From positions 682,001 through 746,000 of the forward strand of contig CAWEIU010000003.1 in the NCBI GenBank assembly GCA_963809245.1: a stretch of DNA of 64,000 nucleotides. Reading direction: 5' to 3'. The translations under genes were made by a program, and so were the position numbers. This document shows, piece by piece, positions 1 to 6,088 of this stretch. This DNA comes from Roseiarcus sp963809245 (lineage in GTDB: Bacteria > Pseudomonadota > Alphaproteobacteria > Rhizobiales > Beijerinckiaceae). The number at the start of each line of letters is the position of its first letter. Position 1 is the stretch's first letter. Under the pieces are notes generated by a model. That model was not told the DNA's origin. It did not search any database and saw only the letters and a list, made by a program, of their open reading frames with translations.

Positions 1-443
1 AGTTCGTCGCCGCCGACATGGTCGCGGTGCGGCTGACGCCGCCCTTTCGCTTCATCATCGCCGGCAGCCCCGCTTATCTCGCCCGCCGCGACTGCCCGGA
101 GTTGCCAGACGATTTGCGGCGCCACGCCTGTTTGAGATTGCGACGATCCAACGGCGCAATCGCGCTCTGGCCGCTCAACGACAACGGCCGCGCGATCGAG
201 ATCGCCGTATCGGGCCCGCTCATCGCCAACGACTTGCCCACCGTGCTTGGCGCGGCGGTCCAGGGCGTCGGTCTTGCGCAAGTTCCGGCGCCGATCGCCG
301 CCGAATTGGTGCGAGCGGGAAAGCTCGTTCAAGTCCTGGAGCCGTTCGCGCCGATGACGCCGGGCGTGTTTCTCTACTATCCCGGCCACCGGCAAATCAT
401 GCCGAAACTGCGCGCATTCATCGATCACGTGAAGAGGCGCTAG
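1..443 (+). CDS. LysR-type regulator, C-terminal part (5' truncated by window)
   Basis: The reading frame is open from the window edge (first full codon at base 3) to the TAG at 441-443, so only about the last 146 residues are seen. They look like the second half of a LysR substrate-binding domain: the stretch FRFIIAGSPAYLARR is the usual strand entering the effector domain, followed by a cysteine-containing CLRLRR segment, GAAVQGVGLAQVPAPIAAELV and the closing LEPFAPMTPGVFLYYP strand typical of the LTTR family. The N-terminal winged helix and the target promoter lie outside the window, so neither effector nor target can be named. It ends 15 bp before the convergent XRE-cupin gene. The call is firm at family level only. 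Confidence 0.85.
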   Translation, partial: FVAADMVAVRLTPPFRFIIAGSPAYLARRDCPELPDDLRRHACLRLRRSNGAIALWPLNDNGRAIEIAVSGPLIANDLPTVLGAAVQGVGLAQVPAPIAAELVRAGKLVQVLEPFAPMTPGVFLYYPGHRQIMPKLRAFIDHVKRR

Positions 444-458
444 ACCACCCTCGGGTCG

Positions 459-1094
459 TCACTCGCTTGGGTCGACGATCCACTCTCGGTTCGTCACGTC
501 GGACATATTCGCGCTCGCTTGCTTCCGTTTCGCAGGGGGCCGGTCCCGCGCGACGGCGATCACGGCGGTTGCCGGTTCGGGTCCGAGCCTTCGCATCTGA
601 TGGGCGAGGTGTCCGGGAAAATAGGCGCAATCGCCTTTCTCCAATACGTAGCTTCGATCGGGTGTCCGCATTTCCACCGTGCCGGAAAGGACGAAGAACA
701 TCTCCTCTCCGTCATGCTGCTGCCCGTTGCCGACGGGTTCGGCGCCGACGTGGAACAAGAAGGCTTCCATGAGGCCGCCCTTCGGCGTGAGCAACTCGAA
801 GCTGTAGGCGTCGGGATCTTCCAACGAGCGGCTTCGGCCGACGGCGCGACTTACCCGCACGGTATCGTCGGTCGTCTGCTCCCCGAAGAGTTGACCGACC
901 GGCACGTCCAACGCGGCCGACAATCGCAGGACCGTGTCGATGGAAGGACGCTTGGTTCCCCGCTCCAGGCGAGAGAGAAAGCCTTTGTCCAGACCTGCAG
1001 CGGCGGCGAGCGCCTCGACGGTGAATCCCTTTTCCAAACGGATATGCCGCAGGCGCGGCCCGATCTGCGGGTCGATCTTCTCAGGCAACGGCAA
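459..1094 (-). CDS. XRE-family transcriptional regulator with C-terminal cupin domain
   Basis: The 211-residue product has an HTH_3 domain near the N-terminus (RLRHIRLEKGFTVEALA, then LDKGFLSRLERGTKRPS) and a cupin_2 barrel in the C-terminal half (QQHDGEEMFFVLSGTVEMR, GDCAYFPGHLAHQM), the architecture of small-molecule-sensing XRE-cupin regulators. I place the start at the TTG at 1094 because GGAGGAGG sits six bases upstream. The frame stays open to an ATG at 1232, but that extension is basic, unlike the family, and overlaps the dyad at 1234. The gene faces the HAD/hydrolase genes across a 284-bp gap containing that dyad, so it probably controls them and itself. The effector is unknown. Confidence 0.85.
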   Translation of the reverse strand: MPLPEKIDPQIGPRLRHIRLEKGFTVEALAAAAGLDKGFLSRLERGTKRPSIDTVLRLSAALDVPVGQLFGEQTTDDTVRVSRAVGRSRSLEDPDAYSFELLTPKGGLMEAFLFHVGAEPVGNGQQHDGEEMFFVLSGTVEMRTPDRSYVLEKGDCAYFPGHLAHQMRRLGPEPATAVIAVARDRPPAKRKQASANMSDVTNREWIVDPSE

Positions 1095-1225
1095 ATTATT
1101 CCTCCTCCGAGGACAGACAATCGCGCGCGGAACCGCCATGCGCAGCCACCGGGCGGTCGTTGTCCGTTGGACCTCACAACCACTAGAGGGACCTAGCTGG
1201 CTAGAGGGCTTTACAACAATTTCTC

Positions 1226-1255
1226 TTGACATGGGACAACATGTTGTCCTAGAGA
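1226..1255 (+). promoter_or_regulatory. Sigma70-like promoter with a 16-bp perfect dyad in the spacer
   Basis: TTGACA lies at 1226-1231 and a weak -10 candidate, TAGAGA, at 1250-1255 (18-bp spacer). The spacer holds the perfect palindrome GGACAACATGTTGTCC at 1234-1249. A repressor bound there would sit between the two polymerase contacts. The divergent XRE-cupin protein is the natural candidate. CTAGAGGG also occurs twice just upstream, at about 1183 and 1201. Transcription would run to the HAD gene at 1379. That the dyad is an operator is inference. Confidence 0.6.
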
Positions 1256-1378
1256 CACCTCCTTGTTAAGGACTTCCGATGGGGAGGAGCGTCCGACTGG
1301 CTCTCGCCCTCGAAAGCAATCCGACCTGGCCTGCCGCCGTTCGCCGCGGTCCCCGCTGATCGAACCGGAGATCTGACC

Positions 1379-2080
1379 ATGTCTGACCTGCCTCTCATCG
1401 TCTTCGACGTTAACGAGACGCTTCTCGACCTCGAGACAATGTCGCCGACGTTCGAACGCATCTTCGGCGATAAATCGGCCATGCGGCTGTGGTTTGCGAA
1501 CCTCATCCTGTACTCCGCAGCCCTCACTGTGGCCGGACACTATGTGCCGTTCACGGATATCGGCGGCGCCGTGATGAAGATGCTGGCGGATACACGCGGC
1601 GTCACAATCAAAGACGCGGACAAGCAAGAGCTCACCGAAAAATTCTCAACGATGCCGCCGCATCCCGAAGTCCCCGCTGCGCTGCGGAAGCTTCGCGACG
1701 CCGGCTTCCGTCTCTTCACGCTCACCGACAATCTGCTCGAGGTCCAGACCCGCCAGCTCGAGCATGGCGGAATCGCCGACCTGTTCGAGCGTCGCTTCAG
1801 CGCGGATGGCGTGAAGCGCCATAAGCCCGCGCCCGAGGCCTATGCGTATGTCGAGAAAGAGCTGCAGGCGACGCCGTCACAGCTTTGCCTGATCGCTTGC
1901 CATACTTGGGATACTTTGGGCGCGGTCGCGGCCGGGTGGGAAGCGGCTCTCATTCGGCGCATCGGGAACGATGTGCTGGGGGTCGGCCCTCAGCCGCACA
2001 TTGTCGGCGACGATCTCGACGACGTCGCCGATCAACTCATCGCTCGGCACACTACGAAGCAGCCTGCATCGCGGCATTGA
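1379..2080 (+). CDS. HAD-superfamily hydrolase, haloacid dehalogenase type II-like
   Basis: The 233-residue protein has the HAD landmarks: nucleophile Asp10 and Thr14 in FDVNETLLD, motif II in FRLFTLTDN, the lysine in VKRHKPAPEAY, and the acidic end motif in ACHTWDTLGA. Length and order match L-2-haloacid dehalogenases, which hydrolyse the C-halogen bond of 2-haloacids. Motif I here is DVNETL rather than the usual DAYGTL, and motif II has Thr-Asp in place of Ser-Asn, so the substrate may differ. A GGAG precedes the ATG by about eight bases. It is the first gene of a likely three-gene unit with two alpha/beta hydrolases downstream, under the dyad-bearing promoter. Confidence 0.8.
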   Translation: MSDLPLIVFDVNETLLDLETMSPTFERIFGDKSAMRLWFANLILYSAALTVAGHYVPFTDIGGAVMKMLADTRGVTIKDADKQELTEKFSTMPPHPEVPAALRKLRDAGFRLFTLTDNLLEVQTRQLEHGGIADLFERRFSADGVKRHKPAPEAYAYVEKELQATPSQLCLIACHTWDTLGAVAAGWEAALIRRIGNDVLGVGPQPHIVGDDLDDVADQLIARHTTKQPASRH

Positions 2081-2112
2081 TGGCCATTGCGGCCAGGTCG
2101 AAGGAGCAGACG

Positions 2113-2814
2113 ATGTCGATCAGAGATGGTCTCGCGATCGTGCTGGCGCACGGAGCTTGGGCGGATGGCTCGAGCTGGGAAAAGGTCATCCTTGGGTTGC
2201 GGGCCGAGGGCTTGAAGTCGGTTGCGGCGCCGTTGCCGCTAACGTCGTTGACGGATGACGTAGCCGCGCTCGAGCGTACGATTGAGCGAGTTGGCGGGCC
2301 TGTTGTCCTCGTCGGACATGCCTATGCCGGCGGGGTGATCGCGCAGGCGCGCTCGGAAACGGTAAAGGCGCTCGTCTATGTCGCCGCGCTCGCTCCTGAT
2401 GAAGGCGAGACTGTCGCCGACGTCTTCTATCGCGCAGAGCCGCATCCAGCGGCGCCGAAACTGGCCCCGGACGCCCACGGGCTTATCTGGCTACCGGAGG
2501 ATGCGTTTCCGGCAGCTTTCGCGCCGCACGCTTCCGCCCAAGAGCAGGCAGTGCTGTTCGCCATTCAGCGGCCGATCGCATTGCCTTGCATTGGCGCGAA
2601 GGTCGGCCGGCCGCTTTGGAAAGACCGGCCGACCTGGTTCCTGCTGGCCGAGGCCGATCACATGATTGTCCCGGCGACACAGCGATTCATGGCTGAGCGA
2701 ATGAAGGCTGAGATCCGCTCGCACGCGGTCGATCACACCCCGTCAGTCACCGCCCCTCACCTCGTCGTGGACATCATTCTGGAGGCGGTGCGCGCCGTCG
2801 GGACGGAGGTCTAG
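2113..2814 (+). CDS. Alpha/beta hydrolase-fold protein with Ala at the nucleophile elbow
   Basis: The 233-residue alpha/beta hydrolase has the oxyanion segment LAHGAWADGSSWEKVI at the N-terminus and the elbow VVLVGHAYAGGVI near residue 70. The general consensus is G-H-S-x-G-G, so the serine nucleophile position is occupied by alanine. The acid and base loops (FLLAEADHMIV and SHAVDHTPSVTAPHLV) are present. The start at 2113 is fixed by AAGGAG six bases upstream; the frame is open further 5' but overlaps the HAD gene. The protein may be non-hydrolytic, or may belong to a subfamily using another residue. The gene follows HAD after 32 bp. Confidence 0.75.
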   Translation: MSIRDGLAIVLAHGAWADGSSWEKVILGLRAEGLKSVAAPLPLTSLTDDVAALERTIERVGGPVVLVGHAYAGGVIAQARSETVKALVYVAALAPDEGETVADVFYRAEPHPAAPKLAPDAHGLIWLPEDAFPAAFAPHASAQEQAVLFAIQRPIALPCIGAKVGRPLWKDRPTWFLLAEADHMIVPATQRFMAERMKAEIRSHAVDHTPSVTAPHLVVDIILEAVRAVGTEV

Positions 2815-2839
2815 AGGCTTTTGCGTTTTGTCTGAAGCC

Positions 2840-2936
2840 GTCACTGCGAGCGGAGCGAAGCAGTCCAGCGGCGCCGACGCTGCAAGCGGAGGAATGGATT
2901 GCTTCGGAGCTCATGCCCCTCGCAATGACGATCCAA
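2840..2936. repeat. Dispersed repeat copy 1 (GTCACTGCGAG...CTCGCAATGAC)
   Basis: This 90-bp core (2840-2929) has inverted ends GTCACTGCGAG and CTCGCAATGAC. It matches a same-length, same-orientation copy at 23615-23704 at 73 of 90 positions by hand alignment. Both copies are followed by GATCCAA. It occupies most of the gap between the two alpha/beta hydrolase genes and looks like a small non-autonomous (REP/MITE-like) intergenic element. Confidence 0.8.
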
Positions 2937-2969
2937 AGTAACTCTAGAATCCCATCCGAGGAGGACATC

Positions 2970-3824
2970 ATGAGTGGCGTCAAGTACCGCACGGTCGATG
3001 TCGATGGTTTCAAAGTGTTCTATCGCGAGGCGGGGACGCGCGAGGCGCGTGCGCTGCTTTTGCTTCACGGCTTTCCGACGGCGGGCCATATGTTCCGCGA
3101 TCTGATCCCTCTTCTAGCCGATCGATACCACGTCATTGCGCCCGATTTGCCGGGCTTCGGTCAATCGGACATGCCGTCGCGCACGAAGTTCACCTACTCA
3201 TTCGACAACATCGCGAACGTGATCGATCGGTTCACCGAAATCGTTGGCCTCAGCCGATTTGCGATCTACGTTTTCGACTACGGGGCCCCGACAGGCTTCC
3301 GCCTTGCGGTGAAGCATCCGGATCGCATCACTGCGATCATCTCGCAAAACGGCAATGCCTACGAGGAAGGCCTGAGCGAGGGCTGGAATCCGATCCGGGC
3401 CTATTGGGAAGACGCTTCGGCCTCGAACCGCGATGCGCTCCGGGCGTTCCTCAAGCCTGAGACGACCATGTGGCAATACACGCACGGCGCGCCCGATCCG
3501 ACCGCCGTCTCCCCGGACGGCTACTCGCTCGATAATTTTTACCTCGCCCGGCCGGGGCAGGACGAGATCCAGCTCGACCTGTTCGGCGATTACAAAAGCA
3601 ACGTCCTGATGTACCCGACCTTTCAAAATTATTTTCGGACCCGCAAACCGCCGTTGCTGGCGGCATGGGGCAAGAACGATCCGTTTTTTCTGCCGCCGGG
3701 CGCAGAGGCTTTCAAGCGCGACATCCCCGAATCCGTCGTCCAATTCTTCGACACCGGACATTTCGCGCTGGAGACGCACGCTGCCGAGATCGCGGCGGCA
3801 ATTCGCGACTTCCTCGGCCCCTGA
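2970..3824 (+). CDS. Alpha/beta hydrolase with Asp nucleophile (epoxide hydrolase or dehalogenase type)
   Basis: The 284-residue protein carries the HGFPTAGHMFRDLIP oxyanion loop, then DLPGFGQSD, and an elbow reading AIYVFDYGAPTG, in which aspartate replaces the usual serine. Aspartate at this position marks epoxide hydrolases, haloalkane dehalogenases and fluoroacetate dehalogenases. The rest of the triad fits: Asp in GKNDPFFLP and His in DTGHFALE. GAGGAGG lies five bases before the ATG at 2970; an upstream in-frame ATG at 2913 falls inside the dispersed repeat and is rejected. Together with the HAD gene it suggests turnover of a halogenated or epoxidised compound, but the real substrate cannot be read from sequence. 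Confidence 0.8.
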   Translation: MSGVKYRTVDVDGFKVFYREAGTREARALLLLHGFPTAGHMFRDLIPLLADRYHVIAPDLPGFGQSDMPSRTKFTYSFDNIANVIDRFTEIVGLSRFAIYVFDYGAPTGFRLAVKHPDRITAIISQNGNAYEEGLSEGWNPIRAYWEDASASNRDALRAFLKPETTMWQYTHGAPDPTAVSPDGYSLDNFYLARPGQDEIQLDLFGDYKSNVLMYPTFQNYFRTRKPPLLAAWGKNDPFFLPPGAEAFKRDIPESVVQFFDTGHFALETHAAEIAAAIRDFLGP

Positions 3825-3928
3825 GTTCAACCCGGCGCTGCCTTGCTCTGGGCGGGCGGCCTCCGCTGCGGCCGACGGAACCATGCCCGCCCTCTGTCCG
3901 CTGGAATTGTCGAGCCCGATGCGCTATA

Positions 3929-3946
3929 TGACCATCTATATGGTCA
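3929..3946. promoter_or_regulatory. Dyad upstream of Phd/VapC module (TGACCAT-CTAT-ATGGTCA)
   Basis: A perfect 7-bp inverted repeat with a 4-bp centre lies 10 bp before the antitoxin ATG at 3957. Phd/YefM antitoxins autorepress by binding short palindromes at this position, so this is the probable operator. Confidence 0.6.
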
Positions 3947-3956
3947 GGAACGTGAC

Positions 3957-4199
3957 ATGAACGCGGTCAATCTGGCGGACGCCAAGGCGCATCTGAGCGA
4001 ACTCGTCGACCGGGTCGAGGCGGGGGATTCAATCGACATCACCCGGCGCGGCAAGCCGGTCGCGCGGCTCACGGCGGCAGCGACGCCCCGCAAGCGGATC
4101 GATGCGTCCCTGCTCCGGGCGCTGACGGCGACCATGCCTGCACAGGTTGAGGACGCCGCCGATCTGGTGCGATCCATGCGGGATGGCGATCACTACTGA
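3957..4199 (+). CDS. Phd/YefM-family antitoxin
   Basis: The 80-residue protein matches the prevent-host-death fold: MNAVNLADAKAHLSELVDRV, then GDSIDITRRGKPVARL, the classic N-terminal DNA-binding half, followed by a short acidic C-terminal tail that would wrap the toxin. I chose the ATG at 3957 (AGGAA seven bases upstream) over a longer frame from 3843, because the family begins at exactly this motif. Its stop overlaps the start of the PIN-domain toxin by one base. The antitoxin would neutralise the toxin and repress the pair through the dyad at 3929-3946. Confidence 0.88.
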   Translation: MNAVNLADAKAHLSELVDRVEAGDSIDITRRGKPVARLTAAATPRKRIDASLLRALTATMPAQVEDAADLVRSMRDGDHY

Positions 4200-4624
4200 T
4201 GCTCTATCTCGACACGTCGCTGATCGTCGCAGCGCTTTCCAATGAAACGATGACCGCGCGAGCGCAGGGCTGGCTGGCGGAACAGGATCCGGCACACCTG
4301 CTGATCAGCGATTGGACCATCACCGAGATGTCCTGCGCCATGGCGATCAAGCTGCGGACCGGTCAGATCACATTGGAACAGCGCGCGTCGGCGCTTGCGA
4401 TGTTCAACAAGCTGGTCGCCGAGAGTTTCACCGTCCTGGCGGTGACCGGCGCGCATTTCCGGGCGGCGGCGAAGTTCGTCGATCAGCATGGGCTCGGGCT
4501 TCGCGCCGGGGATGCCCTGCATCTTGCGACCGCGTCGGAGCATGGCGCCACGGTGCATACGCTCGATCAGCGGCTCGCAGAGGCCGGTCCGGCGCTCGGC
4601 GTGCCGACGCGGTTGCTGGCATGA
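4199..4624 (+). CDS. PIN-domain ribonuclease toxin (VapC-like)
   Basis: The 141-residue PIN protein has the four acidic residues of the metal site in register: Asp5 (YLDTSLIVAAL), Glu43 (ITEMSCAM), Asp105 (LRAGDALHLA) and Asp123 (VHTLDQRLA). VapC toxins are Mg2+-dependent endoribonucleases that cut tRNA or rRNA. The start codon shares one base with the antitoxin stop, implying translational coupling. The length is normal and no lesion is seen, so the pair is probably functional. The RNA target cannot be deduced. Confidence 0.88.
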   Translation: MLYLDTSLIVAALSNETMTARAQGWLAEQDPAHLLISDWTITEMSCAMAIKLRTGQITLEQRASALAMFNKLVAESFTVLAVTGAHFRAAAKFVDQHGLGLRAGDALHLATASEHGATVHTLDQRLAEAGPALGVPTRLLA

Positions 4625-4765
4625 TCCATCCCCCGTCGCCCGTTCGCTCGACTTCGACTGGCGCTATGATGACGCCACCGCCCAACTGCTTGCATCCTGC
4701 TTCGGGAGTCGTGATCGGCGCCCGACCGTCGCTCGTCGAGCGGAACACCGACTGCCTGTCGTCCC

Positions 4766-4785
4766 TTGCCTTTTGGCAATTTGCC
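4766..4785. promoter_or_regulatory. Alternating TTGCC/GGCAA boxes upstream of Xre/RES module
   Basis: The pattern TTGCC-TTTT-GGCAA-T-TTGCC gives two overlapping inverted repeats 40 bp before the antitoxin start, in the 200-bp gap between the toxin-antitoxin modules. It is a candidate operator for the Xre/ParS-type antitoxin. The rest of the gap shows no recognisable gene. Confidence 0.45.
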
Positions 4786-4824
4786 TCTATCTTTAACGGC
4801 AGATTGCCGGAAGAGGAGGCCTCG

Positions 4825-5259
4825 ATGTCCGCAGTGCTGGAGGAAGTGGCCCGCAAGCTCGGCGGACAATCCGTGCTCGGCCGCGACATCCGCTCGCAAG
4901 CCGATCTGGCGCTCGCGGTCCGCGACCGCCTGCCGCTCCTGGCGCTGAAGGGCCTCGCCGAAGCCGGACTGACCGAACAGGAGATCGAGCGGTTCGTCAT
5001 CCCGCAGCGCACACGCCGGCATCGGGCCGAGAAGAAGCAGCCGCTCACGATCGACGAATCCGACCGCGCCGTGCGGCTCCTGCGCATGCAAACCCTCGCC
5101 GAAGAGACCTTCGGCGATGAAGCGAAGGCCAACGCCTGGCTGCGCCGCCCGCTCGCCGAACTCGACGGCGAGACCCCGCTCGACATCGCTCAGACCGAAG
5201 CCGGCGCCCGCGTCATCGAGACCATCCTCGCCAAAATCGCCTGGGGCGCCGCCGCCTGA
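4825..5259 (+). CDS. Xre/MbcA/ParS-family antitoxin (DUF2384)
   Basis: This 144-residue protein ends in the toxin-binding DUF2384 segment: FGDEAKANAWLRRPLAELDG, then TPLDIAQTEAGARVIETIL. The N-terminal half (LALAVRDRLPLLALKGLAEAGL, then EIERFVIPQRTRRHR) is the Xre-like helical region that binds DNA and includes a basic stretch. AGAGGAGG five bases before the ATG at 4825 fixes the start. Its stop overlaps the RES gene start as TGATG. The family forms a heterohexamer that caps the RES toxin active site and represses the operon. Confidence 0.9.
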   Translation: MSAVLEEVARKLGGQSVLGRDIRSQADLALAVRDRLPLLALKGLAEAGLTEQEIERFVIPQRTRRHRAEKKQPLTIDESDRAVRLLRMQTLAEETFGDEAKANAWLRRPLAELDGETPLDIAQTEAGARVIETILAKIAWGAAA

Positions 5260-5720
5260 TGATCCTGTGGCGCCTGTCCGGGATCCAGCACGCCAAATCC
5301 TTCGACGGCGGCTATGGCCTGCTCTACGACGGGCGCTGGAACACCGCCGGACACGCCGTCACCTATTGCGCGACCTCGCCCTCGCTGTGCGTGCTCGAAA
5401 AGCTGGTCCACGTCGAGGACCCCGGATTGCTGCCCGCACTCGTGATGGTGCGCTACGACGTCCCCGACAGCCTTGGGATGGAAACGATCGCGGTCGGCGA
5501 CTTGCCGGAATCGTGGCGGCTTCAGGAAAGCCTGACGCAACAGCGCGGCGATCAATGGCGCGCCGCCCTCGCCGGCCCCCTCCTGCGCGTCCCCTCCGCC
5601 ATCGTCCCGCTCGACTGCTCGCCCGACATGAACGTGCTGATCAATCACCGGCACCCGGAGGCGACGGAGATCAGGATGGTCGCGGCGGAGGCGTTCGTGC
5701 TGGATGGGCGGTTGTTCTAA
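5259..5720 (+). CDS. RES-domain toxin (NAD+-consuming)
   Basis: The 153-residue RES domain carries the namesake conserved residues: Arg26 (YDGRWN), Glu47 (LCVLEKLVH) and Ser113 (LLRVPSAIVP), plus the Tyr in AVTYCATS. RES toxins such as MbcT degrade NAD+ with an ADP-ribosyltransferase-like fold. The length is typical for stand-alone RES toxins. It is translationally coupled to the DUF2384 antitoxin by a TGATG overlap. It closes the double toxin-antitoxin block, which ends 73 bp before a large inverted-repeat element. Confidence 0.9.
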   Translation: MILWRLSGIQHAKSFDGGYGLLYDGRWNTAGHAVTYCATSPSLCVLEKLVHVEDPGLLPALVMVRYDVPDSLGMETIAVGDLPESWRLQESLTQQRGDQWRAALAGPLLRVPSAIVPLDCSPDMNVLINHRHPEATEIRMVAAEAFVLDGRLF

Positions 5721-5792
5721 CCGCCGCTCTCTCCGACGCGATCATTCCCGGCGGCTTGCCCGTTCAAGGACGAGCGCAGGTTCCTTCATTGT

Positions 5793-5917
5793 TTGCTTGG
5801 CGGAGCGGAGCGCGAGAGGGATTCGAAGTCAAGGACGGCCCGAAGGGCCGCCGCCGCAGGCGGTGCTTCGCATTCCTGAAGTTCGAATCCCTTTCGCGTA
5901 GAATCGCATCCAAGCAA
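5793..5917. repeat. 125-bp element with nested long inverted repeats
   Basis: The outer ends TTGCTTGG (5793-5800) and CCAAGCAA (5910-5917) are perfect inverted repeats. Inside them CGCGAGAGGGATTCGAA (5811-5827) pairs with TTCGAATCCCTTTCGCG (5882-5898) at 16 of 17 positions. The centre has two further hairpins, GGCCCGAAGGGCC and CCGCCGCAGGCGG. On the minus strand the left arm reads TTCGAATCCCTC... and ends CTCCGCCA, recalling the 3' end of a tRNA, although a full tRNA cannot be folded. It lies between the RES toxin and the island that follows. Confidence 0.75.
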
Positions 5918-6088
5918 TCAATGTAGGGCTGGCACCTCCCCAGAGGGTGAAAGAACGAACCATTCCTGATATACGGTTGGGGCGAATCACGCCGGATGTC
6001 GGGAGGCTGTAGCTTTCGGCTGGCTAGGAAACCAGACTAACCCTAGGAAATCCGAATCCCTCCATTGTCATGAAGCGCGGACGAGCCG
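5918..6088. other. Non-coding stretch before the kinase gene
   Basis: This is the second half of the 368-bp gap between RES and the GHKL gene. No ORF, clear promoter or ribosome-binding site was recognised. The composition is less GC-rich than the housekeeping part of the window. Confidence 0.4.

Noticed and set aside
5798..5827. tRNA-Ser gene on the minus strand
   Set aside because: Only a 3'-end-like string is present; no acceptor, D or anticodon arms can be placed.
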